Below, piece after piece: positions 45,190 to 55,337 of a stretch of 64,000 nt of DNA. A program made the translations under genes and the position numbers. Position 1 is the first letter of the stretch. Every line of letters starts with the position of its first letter. The stretch comes from Aliikangiella coralliicola (GTDB lineage: Bacteria > Pseudomonadota > Gammaproteobacteria > Enterobacterales > Kangiellaceae). The notes beneath the pieces are model-generated. The model worked only from the letters and a program-made list of their open reading frames with translations, was not told the DNA's origin and searched no databases. The stretch is taken from NCBI RefSeq assembly GCF_007004725.1, contig NZ_ML660171.1:248001-312000 (forward strand), read 5' to 3'.

Positions 45190-45780
45190 ATGAAAGAACT
45201 AACCAGCAGACAAAGCGAAGTATTTGAAATTCTTAAGGAATACGTCGAAAATTATGGTATCGCGCCAACTCACGTTGAACTCGCGGAGCTCATCGGGGTT
45301 AGTTCTTCAAAAGCTGCCGCCGATCACCTTAAAGCACTAGAAAAGAAAAATGTCATCAAAATTTACCCTGATAAGCCTCGTGGAATTAAGGTATTGGAAA
45401 GTAACGACAATGAATTGCCATTAATTGGCTCTGTCGCTGCGGGATTGCCGATTGAGGCTGTTGAAAATGTCGAAGCTTATATTACGATTCCTGAAGTGCT
45501 AAAAAGGAAAAAGCCGACGTTTTTGTTGAGAGTACGTGGCGATAGTATGATTGACGAAGGTATTCTGGATGGTGATTTAATCGCTGTCAGAAAGTCGAAT
45601 ACTGCGGAAATCGGGCAAATTGTAGTCGCTCGAATTGACGATGAGGTGACCGTTAAGCGACTTGAGCGGCAGGGTAACAATGCGGTACTGCAACCAGCTA
45701 ACGAGTGTTACGAGCCGATAGTTCTGCCGGCGGAAAACTTAGCGATAGAAGGGCAGTTCGTCGGCCTTATCAGAGCTTAG
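45190..45780 (+). CDS. lexA: LexA SOS repressor
   Basis: 196 residues from the ATG at 45190; a TTG lies two codons upstream. It aligns along its whole length with E. coli LexA: N-terminal winged helix, Ala84-Gly85 self-cleavage site in GSVAAGLP, Ser119 in RGDSMID and Lys156 in DEVTVKRLE. So RecA-stimulated autocleavage should be intact. The recognition helix differs: at E. coli Asn41, Glu44 and Glu45 this protein has Lys, Ala and Asp (SSSKAAADHLKAL). No sulA- or imuA-like gene follows. Confidence 0.95.
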   Translation: MKELTSRQSEVFEILKEYVENYGIAPTHVELAELIGVSSSKAAADHLKALEKKNVIKIYPDKPRGIKVLESNDNELPLIGSVAAGLPIEAVENVEAYITIPEVLKRKKPTFLLRVRGDSMIDEGILDGDLIAVRKSNTAEIGQIVVARIDDEVTVKRLERQGNNAVLQPANECYEPIVLPAENLAIEGQFVGLIRA

Positions 45781-45901
45781 TTGAATTGTCGCAAAGTGAA
45801 TGTGGTCGTTTGTTTCCAATAGGTTCTCGACCTGGTATTTTCACTTTGTTGCGTATTATCGATAGATTGGTACTGAGTTACCAAGCTGATATGTTACAAA
45901 A

Positions 45902-45962
45902 AAGAAGCTTTTAATCGATATTAGCTTCTTATCTTCTCTACCTGGGGACTCCCCGGGTTTTT
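45902..45962 (+). terminator. Tandem hairpins ending the lexA transcript
   Basis: AAGAAGCT (45902-45909) with AGCTTCTT (45923-45930), then CCTGGGG/CCCCGGG (45941-45957) followed by five Ts. The second is a standard intrinsic terminator. Confidence 0.75.
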
Positions 45963-46038
45963 CAGTGTATTTTACCGTTTTTTCAGATAAAATAGCGCCC
46001 AATTCTGTTTTCTAACCGGTTTTATTAAACGTTTCTCC

Positions 46039-47484
46039 ATGAAATTTATCATTAAACTATTCCCCGAAATTATTATTAAAAGCAAACCTGTGCGTAAAAG
46101 GCTCATTGGTCAGCTTAAGAAAAATCTTAAGAAAATTCTGAGCCCGCTTGATGAGTCGATTGTCATTGCCGGCTCATGGGATTTTATCGAGGTCAGGTTT
46201 GATGAGAAGCATGAGCATTTGGAAGCGATTGTTCTGGAGAAGTTAAAACATACGCCGGGAATTGACTTTATTCTAAAAGTTAAGACTCATGCTTTTGAGA
46301 CGCTTGACGATATCGCCGAGATAGCGGTAAGAGAATATGCTGAATTGGTGAAGGATAAAACTTTTTGTGTGAGGGTAAAGCGAAGTGGTCGCCACCCATT
46401 TAATTCCATTCAGGCGGAACAAAAGGCGGGCGGGGCGCTGTTACACAATAGTGAGTCAGCAGGTGTAAAACTCAAGCAGCCGGAAGTTACAGTACAGTTA
46501 GAAATTAAGCAGGAGAAGCTTTATACCATAGAGTCAAGAACACAAGGGTTAGGTGGTTTTCCGATGGGACAACAGGAATCTTGCGTGAGCTTGATTTCTG
46601 GCGGCTATGATTCTTCGGTTGCAAGTTATTTAATGATGAAGCGCGGAATTCGTACCCATTTCTGTTTTTTTAATTTAGGCGGAATTGCCCATGAAGTTGG
46701 TGTTAAACAGGTATCGCATTATTTGTGGGAAAAATACTCTTCGTCTCATCGTGTGTTGTTTATTACCATTCCATTCGAAAATGTTGTTAATGAAATTCTT
46801 ACAAAAGTCCATCACTCGCAAATGGGCGTTGTGTTGAAGCGAATGATGTTAAGAGTGGCGGAAAAGGTTGCGTTAGAATTTAACGCGCCGGGACTTGTGA
46901 CCGGCGAGTGTGTCGGTCAGGTATCGAGCCAAACATTAACTAACCTGGCGGTTATCGATAAGGCGACTGACTTTTTGACAATGCGTCCATTAATAACCAT
47001 GGATAAGCAGGATATTATTGCTTTGTCGAAACAAACCGGCACCGAAGAGTTTGCTGCAGTTATGCCTGAATATTGTGGTGTAATTTCTGATAAACCAACT
47101 ACTTGTGCGAAGTTGCATAAAATAGAAGCGGAAGAATCAAATTTCGATTTCGAAGTTTTAGAACAGGCATTTACCGATCGCAAAGTTGAGAATATTGATG
47201 CGCTCTATCAGTCGCACCAAAATCTTGATGATATTGAAGTGGTGAAAACACCTGCAGCAAGCGATGTTGTTATTGATATCAGGCATCCTCAAGAGCTGGC
47301 AATCAAACCGCTTGTGTTAACCAAAAATAATGTGTTACCTATTCCATTTTTCAAGCTGCAATCCAGTGATAACTTGAACAAAGATGAAACTTATCTACTT
47401 TATTGTGATAAAGGGATCATGAGTCAATTACAGGCTGAGGAACTCAGCTTAAAAGGCTATAAAGTAAAAGTTTACCAGCCTTAG
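46039..47484 (+). CDS. thiI: tRNA 4-thiouridine sulfurtransferase ThiI
   Basis: 481 residues. N-terminal ferredoxin-like and THUMP domains (about 1-165), an ATP-pyrophosphatase domain with the PP-loop SLISGGYDSSVASY, and a C-terminal rhodanese domain with the sulfur-carrying Cys in LLYCDKG. It makes s4U8 in tRNA and supplies sulfur for thiazole synthesis. The rhodanese domain is present, as in gammaproteobacteria. A further Cys in MPEYCGVISDKP fits the second conserved Cys. Confidence 0.95.
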   Translation: MKFIIKLFPEIIIKSKPVRKRLIGQLKKNLKKILSPLDESIVIAGSWDFIEVRFDEKHEHLEAIVLEKLKHTPGIDFILKVKTHAFETLDDIAEIAVREYAELVKDKTFCVRVKRSGRHPFNSIQAEQKAGGALLHNSESAGVKLKQPEVTVQLEIKQEKLYTIESRTQGLGGFPMGQQESCVSLISGGYDSSVASYLMMKRGIRTHFCFFNLGGIAHEVGVKQVSHYLWEKYSSSHRVLFITIPFENVVNEILTKVHHSQMGVVLKRMMLRVAEKVALEFNAPGLVTGECVGQVSSQTLTNLAVIDKATDFLTMRPLITMDKQDIIALSKQTGTEEFAAVMPEYCGVISDKPTTCAKLHKIEAEESNFDFEVLEQAFTDRKVENIDALYQSHQNLDDIEVVKTPAASDVVIDIRHPQELAIKPLVLTKNNVLPIPFFKLQSSDNLNKDETYLLYCDKGIMSQLQAEELSLKGYKVKVYQP

Positions 47485-47604
47485 TTTTTATTGTTTCAGA
47501 TAAAAACTGATGATAACTAATCCTCGCCTGATAAAGTCAGTGGCGAGGATTTCTATCTGCTAACTTTTGAAATCGACTATTACCCTTAACTAATTCATCT
47601 TACG

Positions 47605-48165
47605 TCAGCAACTGATATCTTCATCACGGGCATTTTCGTGGATTCTATTTCCGTTTTTATCTTTTGAGTGCCTGATCCTTCCTGCCTTGGAAATGATTAA
47701 AGCGCGGGAAAGTTCAGGCTCGTTTTTAAAACAATACTCAAAGGTTCCATTTTGATGGTTGGTTATTCCAGTGTGGTGCCATTGAAAGGAAGTTCTCACC
47801 CCGAAGGCACGCCAACGTAATTGAATATCATCGTCTTTTATTTTTGATTGATGCAATAGCTCTTCGTCGGCGCTGAGTTTGCGATCACTGTTGTTGTCAA
47901 CGAAAGCCATGTAACCATCTGACCATTTTTTGCTACAGCTAGCACCATCAAGCGTGGGGCAAATGGTTACTTTCTGGTGGCGAGTAATCGCAATTGATCG
48001 GGTGTTTTGTAAAGTTGTTCTAAGCTTCATCACTTCTGAAGTTATTTTTTGCTTTTTGATAAGGTCATCAAATGCCGGCAGTGCAATATTCAGCAGAACA
48101 GCGACTAAGCCGAGTGTGAAAAGAATATCGATAAGTGTAAAAGCCGATTGTTTTTTATGAGCCAT
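47605..48165 (-). CDS. GspH/FimT-type pseudopilin with atypical cleavage site
   Basis: 186 residues. The short basic leader MAHKKQSA is followed by a type IV pilin-like N-terminal helix (FTLIDILFTLGLVAVLLNIALPAF). The body contains four Cys and FimT/GspH-like features (RTTLQNTRSIAITRHQKVTIC, DGYMAFVDNNSDRKL). Unusually the residue before the cleavage site is Ala rather than Gly and position 5 is Asp rather than Glu. AGGGAC precedes the ATG. The pilR-pilS genes lie nearby on the same strand. A minor pseudopilin role is likely; processing is uncertain. Confidence 0.78.
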   Translation of the reverse strand: MAHKKQSAFTLIDILFTLGLVAVLLNIALPAFDDLIKKQKITSEVMKLRTTLQNTRSIAITRHQKVTICPTLDGASCSKKWSDGYMAFVDNNSDRKLSADEELLHQSKIKDDDIQLRWRAFGVRTSFQWHHTGITNHQNGTFEYCFKNEPELSRALIISKAGRIRHSKDKNGNRIHENARDEDISC

Positions 48166-48531
48166 TGTAAAGTCCCTTTAATAATTCCCTATTTAAAATG
48201 TAATTTGGTCAATCTTAGTTTTTGACTATCTAACCTCTGACTATTTAACCTGTTCACTGGCAGGTAGTAAATTCTGTTAGTTAACCAGTGATATAGTTAA
48301 ACGAGGGGCGAATAATTTTCTGAGGATATATGAATTTTTCTATCAATTTCAGAACTCAAAAGTTTAGCTGAGTTCCGGTGAAAGAAGGAGAGTAAAAGGC
48401 TTAAGTTCGCGGCTGAAAATAGATGCGCACAATGCGGATATTTTCGTATTGGCTTGTAGGAAATTCTCCATTGACTATGTCAATGTTTTTGGCGCTGGGT
48501 TGACTATGCGGTTGATTGGGCTTAAACGAGC
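48166..48531. other. Intergenic region upstream of the pseudopilin gene
   Basis: 366 bp with no coding frame, containing a 15-bp tandem duplication at 48223-48252 (TGACTATCTAACCTC, TGACTATTTAACCTG). No clear sigma-54 (GG-N10-GC) promoter was found by eye. Confidence 0.5.
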
Positions 48532-49908
48532 CTAATCCAACTGTAGTTTCTTGAGTTTATAACGCATTGCCCTGAAACTAATTCCTAATAGTTTCGCCGC
48601 TTGAGTTTTATTACCATTGGCTTCTTCAAGCGCTTTCATTATTTCCTGAATTTCGATTTTCTCCAAATATTCATCTAGCGATAGACCACTTCGCTGTGGC
48701 ATATTTGAGGGGGCTGATGATTGGTCGGTATCCGATTCTTGCGTTCTTGTTACTGTTCCCAGATTGAGGTCTTCTTGTTGAATTTGTTCTCCCATAGAAA
48801 GTGTAATCGCCCGCTCCAGAATATTTTCCAGTTCGCGAATATTTCCAGGGAAGTCATAGCGCTTTAGTTCCGCCAAGGCTGTGTCAGACAGAGAAGAAAC
48901 ACCAAGTCCTTGAGATTTAGCTAACTGTTCGAGCAAGTAGTTGGCTAATTTTGGAATGTCGTCAGTTCTTTCTCGAAGCGGCGGAACTTTAAGTTCAATA
49001 ACATTTATCCGATAAAAAAGATCTTTTCTGAACTCTTCCGTATCAACCAGCTTTAACAGGTTTTTGTGGCTGGCGCTTAAGATGCGAACGTCAATGTTGA
49101 TTTCCGTTTCACTACCGACCGGGCGCACGGTTTTTTCCTGAATTGCCCTGAGTAACTTGACCTGCATATTCAAAGGTAATTCGGCAATTTCATCGAGAAA
49201 TAGCGTACCGCCATCTGCGCTTTGAAACAGCCCTTTTTTATCAGCAATTGCGCCGGTGAAACTGCCTTTTTTGTGCCCAAAAAATTCACTCTCCATCAGC
49301 TCTGATGGGATGGCACCGCAGTTAACGGGAACAAATGGTTTATCTGCTCTAGGACCTTTATAGTGAATAAGTTTTGCCACCAATTCTTTACCGGTACCTG
49401 ACTCGCCGTTGATATAAACAGGTGCCTGACTACGGGCCAGTTTTAATATCGTTTGCTTGAGATGCTTCATCACCGGGGTATCGCCGATGAGCTGTTTTTT
49501 CACTTTACTATTTGCTTTCGATTTTTGCTCGGGGGTTTGCTTCAGTTTGAGTGCTGCAGAGATCAGGTTTCGCAATGAGCCGAGATCAACTGGCTTTGAA
49601 AGAAAATCGAAAGCACCGGCTTTCATCGCGTCAATAGCGATTTCCATATTACCGTGGGCAGTAATTAACGCTACTGGCAGTTCAGGGTGTTTGTTCTGTA
49701 TGTGCTCAACGAGTTCTATACCATCACCATCAGGTAAACGCATATCGGTCAGGCAGATATCGAATTCGTGCTTTTCTAATAGTTGATAAGCTTGACCTAA
49801 ATTTTCTGCCTGGCGAGTATCTATGTTCATTCTCGATAGAGTGATACCCAGTAGCTGCAAAATGTCTGGTTCATCATCAACAATTAATGCTAAGGGAGTC
49901 TGCGCCAT
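48532..49908 (-). CDS. pilR: Sigma-54-dependent response regulator PilR
   Basis: 458 residues. Receiver domain with phospho-acceptor Asp55 (CLTDMRLPDGDG), AAA+ domain with Walker A GESGTGKE and the sigma-54 contact loop GSFTGA, and a C-terminal Fis-type helix-turn-helix (GNKTQAAKLLGISFRAMRYK). It activates pilin (pilA) transcription from sigma-54 promoters in Pseudomonas and Neisseria relatives. The kinase gene lies just upstream on the same strand, 212 bp away. Confidence 0.92.
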   Translation of the reverse strand: MAQTPLALIVDDEPDILQLLGITLSRMNIDTRQAENLGQAYQLLEKHEFDICLTDMRLPDGDGIELVEHIQNKHPELPVALITAHGNMEIAIDAMKAGAFDFLSKPVDLGSLRNLISAALKLKQTPEQKSKANSKVKKQLIGDTPVMKHLKQTILKLARSQAPVYINGESGTGKELVAKLIHYKGPRADKPFVPVNCGAIPSELMESEFFGHKKGSFTGAIADKKGLFQSADGGTLFLDEIAELPLNMQVKLLRAIQEKTVRPVGSETEINIDVRILSASHKNLLKLVDTEEFRKDLFYRINVIELKVPPLRERTDDIPKLANYLLEQLAKSQGLGVSSLSDTALAELKRYDFPGNIRELENILERAITLSMGEQIQQEDLNLGTVTRTQESDTDQSSAPSNMPQRSGLSLDEYLEKIEIQEIMKALEEANGNKTQAAKLLGISFRAMRYKLKKLQLD

Positions 49909-50120
49909 AACTAATCCGTGATTATTATTCTCTAGTGGTTATCGTTCTCTGGTGATCGCTGTTCTCTAAAAAGAGTTACCTGATTGATCATATTATTATG
50001 TTGTTGATTAAGTTCGCAAACTGCATCATTGATTATTTCTAATTATTTACAATGATATACGGACTATCTTTCACCTCTGTTTACCATTATCCAATAAAAA
50101 ATCCGATTAATCTATGACGA

Positions 50121-51725
50121 TCATTGTTGTGTCAGATTAGCCGCGGAAAAGCTAATTCTAAAACAAGAACCGCCAGTTGGAATTGGGATGTAATCTAGCC
50201 GAGCTCTATTGGCTTCACAAAGTTCTTTTGACAAATATAAGCCCAGACCAGTTCCGGTTCGAGAGGTCGTAAAAAATGGCTCAAATATCTTTTCGGAAAG
50301 ATCAGGGGAAATTCCTTCACCCTTGTCAATGACATCAAGAAAAGCAGTTCTACTGTGAGGTTCGATACCCACCATAACCTGGGCAATGGGTTTTCCTGTA
50401 TTGATTTCGCTATATCTTGCTGCATTTTCGATCAGATTTGTGAGTATTTGGGAAAGTTGCGACAGGTCAAAGTGTATGATTAAGTTGTCAGTTTGAAACT
50501 GCAGATCGATTTCAGGTGGCGTGTCTTTACCGCTGGCATATTCTTGTAACATCACCGGCATATAGCGTGATAAATTGATTTCTTTTACCTGCACCGCTTT
50601 TCGCTGCGAAAGTTTCATTATATTTTCGATGATGTCATTCACTCTCTTAGTATTTTTATCGATAATTTCCACGAGTCCTAAATTAAGTGGATCGATTTCA
50701 TCCGACTCTTTCATCAGTTGTGCCGCGTGACTTAAAGCGCCCAGAGGGTTTCTGATTTCATGGGCAATTGATGCTGTCAGCCGACCGAGTGAAGCTAGTT
50801 TTAAACTTTGTGCTTGCTGATTAAGGACTGTTGTATCCTCAAGAAATATAATCACATTGTCTTTGTTTTCACCGATAGGTGAAAAGTTAGGTAGTAAACT
50901 TGGCCCGGTAGCAGTATTTTTAAACGGCTTTGAGCGATAACTTTGTTTTCTTCGCCATAAATTGAGTTGCCTGGCTAAAGGGGTTGAGACTTGTTCTAGC
51001 CGTCTCGACTTGGTTGATTCTGGCATACCTAAATGGATCCAGGCTGATCGGTTGATAAGACATACAGAGTTTTGATTATCCACAACAAGAACGCCTGTTG
51101 ACATAAACTGAATAATTTTCTCATTCAGTTTTTCCATACTTTCAAGGCCTCTCATCGATTTTTCAGCGACATGTTCTGTTTCGATGATTCGACGAGCCAG
51201 GTAAAACGATAGCAAGCTGGTTGCCATAAAAGTCATTGATAATATACCGACCTGAGTCATACCACTCCGGTCGTGGGACTGAGTCAGACTTGCGTAAATT
51301 TCCTCTCCAAGTACAGCGAATGAGGCCAGAACTGAAAAACCGAGAGCGGCGGGATTGCCAGTCAAAATACTGGCCGCAGATGTACTCACTGCGATCAAAA
51401 CGCCCAAGCCACTCGTCGCGCCGCCGCTGGCGTGCATGAGCAAGATAATCAGAACAATATCAACAATTATCTGAACTTCTAATTGTAAATAATAGAGGCG
51501 TTTTAAATATAAACTCAGCGAAAAACTGACTAATGCGATGATTGAAAAAAATAGTGCAGAGGTATAATAGAGTTCTGGATTTTTTGCGCCGAGAAAAGAC
51601 ACATCGAAGTCTAATTGAAACGCAATCAGCAGCGATAACGACAAAATAACTCTGTACCCAGAAAAAATCTGTAATGCTCGCCAGGAAGCTGAAAAGGGGA
51701 GAGCTTGGTTATTAAAACGAGTCAT
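50121..51725 (-). CDS. pilS: Sensor histidine kinase PilS
   Basis: 534 residues. About six N-terminal membrane helices (residues 20-190), a PAS-like segment (KIIQFMSTGVLVVDNQNSVC), the phospho-acceptor His in ASIAHEIRNPLGALSHA and an ATPase domain with NLIENAARYSE, DKGEGI and TGTGLGLY. PilS of P. aeruginosa has six membrane helices and senses pilin levels in the membrane. Paired with pilR. Confidence 0.92.
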   Translation of the reverse strand: MTRFNNQALPFSASWRALQIFSGYRVILSLSLLIAFQLDFDVSFLGAKNPELYYTSALFFSIIALVSFSLSLYLKRLYYLQLEVQIIVDIVLIILLMHASGGATSGLGVLIAVSTSAASILTGNPAALGFSVLASFAVLGEEIYASLTQSHDRSGMTQVGILSMTFMATSLLSFYLARRIIETEHVAEKSMRGLESMEKLNEKIIQFMSTGVLVVDNQNSVCLINRSAWIHLGMPESTKSRRLEQVSTPLARQLNLWRRKQSYRSKPFKNTATGPSLLPNFSPIGENKDNVIIFLEDTTVLNQQAQSLKLASLGRLTASIAHEIRNPLGALSHAAQLMKESDEIDPLNLGLVEIIDKNTKRVNDIIENIMKLSQRKAVQVKEINLSRYMPVMLQEYASGKDTPPEIDLQFQTDNLIIHFDLSQLSQILTNLIENAARYSEINTGKPIAQVMVGIEPHSRTAFLDVIDKGEGISPDLSEKIFEPFFTTSRTGTGLGLYLSKELCEANRARLDYIPIPTGGSCFRISFSAANLTQQ

Positions 51726-51827
51726 CGAAATTTAGACCGCATAAAAATCAGATCCCATATAATTTGCATTTTATTTTTTAACTAACTTGTTCATTGCCAG
51801 TCGTCTGTTTGGAATTATAGTCACTTT

Positions 51828-52670
51828 TTAATCATAAATAGTCGGAATAGGCCGACGTTTATGTTGAGTTTTCTGATAAATCTCAATCAGTTTTTTAGAA
51901 GCTTCAACAGGCACCGTCTTGCCTTCAAGAAAGTCGTCGATTTGATCGTAAGTCAATCCCAACGCTGATTCGTCAGTTTTACCTGGAGTAAGACATTCGA
52001 GATCGGCTGTTGGTGCTTTCGTGACTAAAGTTTCAGGTGCACCAAGATGGGTCGCAATTTGTCTTACTTGTCTTTTACTCAAACCAAATAGCGGGGCTAT
52101 ATCACAAGCACCATCACCCCATTTAGTATAAAAGCCGGTGATATTTTCAGCGGAATGATCTGTTCCCAGAACCAATCCACCCAGTAATCCTGCTATCTCA
52201 TATTGAATTGTCATACGCGTTCTTGCTTTGACATTGCCTTTGTTAAAATCAATTGCCGAATCAGATTGGATTAGTAAATTGCTCGATGATAATGCTGCAG
52301 CTGTTGCCGCATGAATGCCATCTGCGCCAGGGCTGACATTGACGGTTAGATTAATATCAGGTTGGATAAATGATAGTGCAAGTTGTGCATCTACTTCATC
52401 TGCCTGTTCGCTATAGGGAAGGCGAACGGCGACAAAGCGATAAGCAGGTTCGTTTTGCGGATTTTCAGCGTTAAGGTCATTAATTGCAAGTTGAGCGATT
52501 TTTCCTAGCGTTGTCGAATCAACTCCGCCGCTAATTCCTAACACGAGGTGAGTTAGACCTGATTGTAATAAAGATTTTTTGATAAATAATTTGCGTCGTT
52601 CAACTTCTTTTCCCGGGTCAATTTCGGGGAGCACTTTCATTTCTTCGATTATTAATTGTGCGTTACTCAC
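51828..52670 (-). CDS. nadE: Ammonia-dependent NAD+ synthetase
   Basis: 280 residues. ATP-pyrophosphatase loop [17 protein letters not shown]; the NaAD-binding region contains [17 protein letters not shown] and [28 protein letters not shown] and [11 protein letters not shown] follow. It amidates nicotinic acid adenine dinucleotide to NAD+. Single-domain form without a glutaminase domain, as in E. coli. It is divergent from glnB. Confidence 0.95.
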   Translation of the reverse strand: MSNAQLIIEEMKVLPEIDPGKEVERRKLFIKKSLLQSGLTHLVLGISGGVDSTTLGKIAQLAINDLNAENPQNEPAYRFVAVRLPYSEQADEVDAQLALSFIQPDINLTVNVSPGADGIHAATAAALSSSNLLIQSDSAIDFNKGNVKARTRMTIQYEIAGLLGGLVLGTDHSAENITGFYTKWGDGACDIAPLFGLSKRQVRQIATHLGAPETLVTKAPTADLECLTPGKTDESALGLTYDQIDDFLEGKTVPVEASKKLIEIYQKTQHKRRPIPTIYD

Positions 52671-52924
52671 TGGGATCTCTTTAAATTGGTCTAATAAATT
52701 CAGTTACATAGACCATATGTTAGCACAAGCTTTGTCAGTTTTGTTTGCTTTCAATTCGGAAAAAGCCCGTTGAAATGATTTTCTTTTTATATGAGAAACA
52801 AATTGTTGAGAATGTCGCTGAGCAGATATATTCTTCTCGTTTACCAACGGGGAATTGCAAATTGAGGCATAATTGTCCGATAATTAGCCTATCGCGCTGT
52901 AAATTAACTGAATTGTGAGAGTAA

Positions 52925-53272
<348 letters not shown>

Positions 53273-53347
53273 ATATTTTAAGAAAGAAAAGGCAAGGCTT
53301 GCTATCAAGGGGAAGTTTTTTTAGAAAGATGGCGTTGACAGTTGAAA

Positions 53348-53383
53348 TAAAAAAGCGAGTGTTCATTGAACACTCGCTTTTTT
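53348..53383. terminator. Bidirectional terminator between glnB and bamD
   Basis: AAAAAAGCGAGTGTTC and GAACACTCGCTTTTTT arms around a short loop, A-run on one side and T-run on the other, so it serves both convergent genes. Confidence 0.95.
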
Positions 53384-53421
53384 GATCCTGAGTAATTATC
53401 TAATTACTATTCTTCTTATTG

Positions 53422-54174
53422 CTATCCTTCAAAATTAGGATAATTCAGTAGTAAAACTCTTCGTGTTCTTTCTGACATTTCAGGTAGTTCTAATAAATCA
53501 TATGCAACCATCATCATTCGTAAAGCATAAGGAACCGAAGGCGTTTTAGGGTAGTGATCGACAACATAACGGGCTCGAGATGCGGCTGCCTGGTAGGCTT
53601 CTCGTTTCATGTAATAATTAGCGACATGAAGTTCATACTCAGCGAGTCGGTTGCGTAAATAAACCATTCTCTGCTGTGCATCTTTGGCATATTTGCTGTT
53701 GGGGAAAAGCCTGATTAATTCTGAAAAGTCATCGAATGACTGTCTGGCGGTGCTGGCATCTCTTTCAGAAAGCGGCGCGGAAAATAAATCTTTACCGATA
53801 CCTGTGTCTGATGAGAAATTAATCAGCCCTTTCATATAATAGGCATACTCCAAGTCTTTGTGACGAGGGTTTTGGCGAATAAACCGGTCGGCAGCGGATA
53901 CGCCAGAAGCAAAATCATCAAGTTTGTAATAAGAATAAATTAAATCGAGCTGAGCCTGGTGCGAATAAGCACCAAAGGGATATAAACTATCAAGGCGTTC
54001 TAAGTACTCGATTGCCGTTCTAAAATTTCCCGAAAGCATTGAATATTGTGCTTTTTCGTAAAGCTTAAATGCATTGTTAACTCGCTGTGCTTCAGTTAAC
54101 ACTTCTTTTTTGCCCGAACATGCGGAAACCACAACAAGAAGGAGGAGTGTGCTGACGATTTTTAGTATTCTCAT
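53422..54174 (-). CDS. bamD: Outer membrane assembly lipoprotein BamD
   Basis: 250 residues. Lipoprotein signal with lipobox VSAC (Cys19). Five TPR-like helical pairs follow (NAFKLYEKAQYSMLSGNFRTA, SHQAQLDLIYSYYKLDDFASG, LEYAYYMKGLINF). The essential partner of BamA in outer-membrane protein insertion. Divergent from rluD, 182 bp apart; bamD-rluD divergence is a conserved gammaproteobacterial arrangement. Confidence 0.95.
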   Translation of the reverse strand: MRILKIVSTLLLLVVVSACSGKKEVLTEAQRVNNAFKLYEKAQYSMLSGNFRTAIEYLERLDSLYPFGAYSHQAQLDLIYSYYKLDDFASGVSAADRFIRQNPRHKDLEYAYYMKGLINFSSDTGIGKDLFSAPLSERDASTARQSFDDFSELIRLFPNSKYAKDAQQRMVYLRNRLAEYELHVANYYMKREAYQAAASRARYVVDHYPKTPSVPYALRMMMVAYDLLELPEMSERTRRVLLLNYPNFEG

Positions 54175-54356
54175 TGATTCCTAAAGCCGTTAAAATAATC
54201 AATAACTAGTGCTTGATCGATTAATTCTATTTATAGTAGCCCTTTTGGGGCAGCTGTAAATCTATCGATTAAGCGTTTTTCTAACCATGTAAACGATTCA
54301 TTCTACCTTACGGGGTTGGTAATCGCTATAGTAAGCAAACTAATAAGGCCGTTATA

Positions 54357-55337
54357 GTGACAAAAAGTTCACTTGAAGAGCAACAACAATTAATTCATGT
54401 TGATAAAATTCATGCCGGGGAACGACTTGACCGTGTTTTGGCGGTTTATTTTCCGGAATTATCTCGTTCCAGATTACAAGCCTGGATAAAAAATCAACAG
54501 GTTAAGGTCAATGATGAAATTGTGATCAAGCCAAAGCATAAAATCCTTGGGGATGAGCTATTGGAGGTGGTTACAACACTCGAAGATCAAGGCGAGTGGC
54601 AAGCTTCAGATATACCAATCACAATCCATTATCAGGATGAAGCGATCATCATTGTTAACAAACCTGCCGGATTAGTGGTGCATCCAGCTCCAGGTCACTA
54701 CACCGATACGCTCGTTAATGGATTGCTCTATTTATTTCCTGAGCTAAGGAAACTTCCCCGAGCAGGCGTTGTGCATCGGCTGGATAAAGACACCACAGGA
54801 TTGCTGGTGGTAGCGAGAACTGCCGAAGCCCACAATCATCTGGTCTCTGAGCTGCAGGACAGGGCGTTTAAACGTGAGTACCTGGCGCTGGTCCATGGAG
54901 AGATTGTCGCTGGCGACACTATCGACTATCCCATCGGTCGTCATGCGGTTAACCGCAAGAAAATGGCTGTTAATGCGCAAGGTAAAGAAGCGATCACCCA
55001 TTTTCGAATTGGCGAGAAATTTAATGATTTTACTTTGGTGCAGGTTAAGTTAGAAACAGGGCGAACACACCAAATAAGGGTCCATTTCTCCCACTTAAAG
55101 CATCCGTTAGTTGGTGATCCTGTTTACTGTATTCGTAACCTGAAACCGAAAGGAATGAGTGAAAAATTTGAACAGGTGTTGGCGGGCTTTCAGCGACAAG
55201 CATTACACGCCAGAACACTCGGATTGACCCACCCGGTTAGTGGAGAATGGATGGAATGGGAATGCGAAGTACCTGCAGATATTGAGCTTTTGTTAGAAGC
55301 AATTCGTCAACATGATAAGTTACACGAGAAGCATTAG
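54357..55337 (+). CDS. rluD: 23S rRNA pseudouridine(1911/1915/1917) synthase
   Basis: 326 residues. An N-terminal S4 RNA-binding domain (GERLDRVLAVYFPELSRSRLQAWI), then the RluA-type core with catalytic Asp in VVHRLDKDTTGLLVVA and the ETGRTHQIRVHFSHL motif. It modifies helix 69 of 23S rRNA. Start is GTG at 54357. Its stop codon shares one base with the GTG start of the next gene, so the two are translationally coupled. Confidence 0.94.
   Translation: MTKSSLEEQQQLIHVDKIHAGERLDRVLAVYFPELSRSRLQAWIKNQQVKVNDEIVIKPKHKILGDELLEVVTTLEDQGEWQASDIPITIHYQDEAIIIVNKPAGLVVHPAPGHYTDTLVNGLLYLFPELRKLPRAGVVHRLDKDTTGLLVVARTAEAHNHLVSELQDRAFKREYLALVHGEIVAGDTIDYPIGRHAVNRKKMAVNAQGKEAITHFRIGEKFNDFTLVQVKLETGRTHQIRVHFSHLKHPLVGDPVYCIRNLKPKGMSEKFEQVLAGFQRQALHARTLGLTHPVSGEWMEWECEVPADIELLLEAIRQHDKLHEKH

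Noticed and set aside
45181..45780. Canonical CTG-N10-CAG SOS box near lexA
   Set aside because: Not found by eye in the 450 bp upstream; only the CTA-N10-TAG palindrome was seen.
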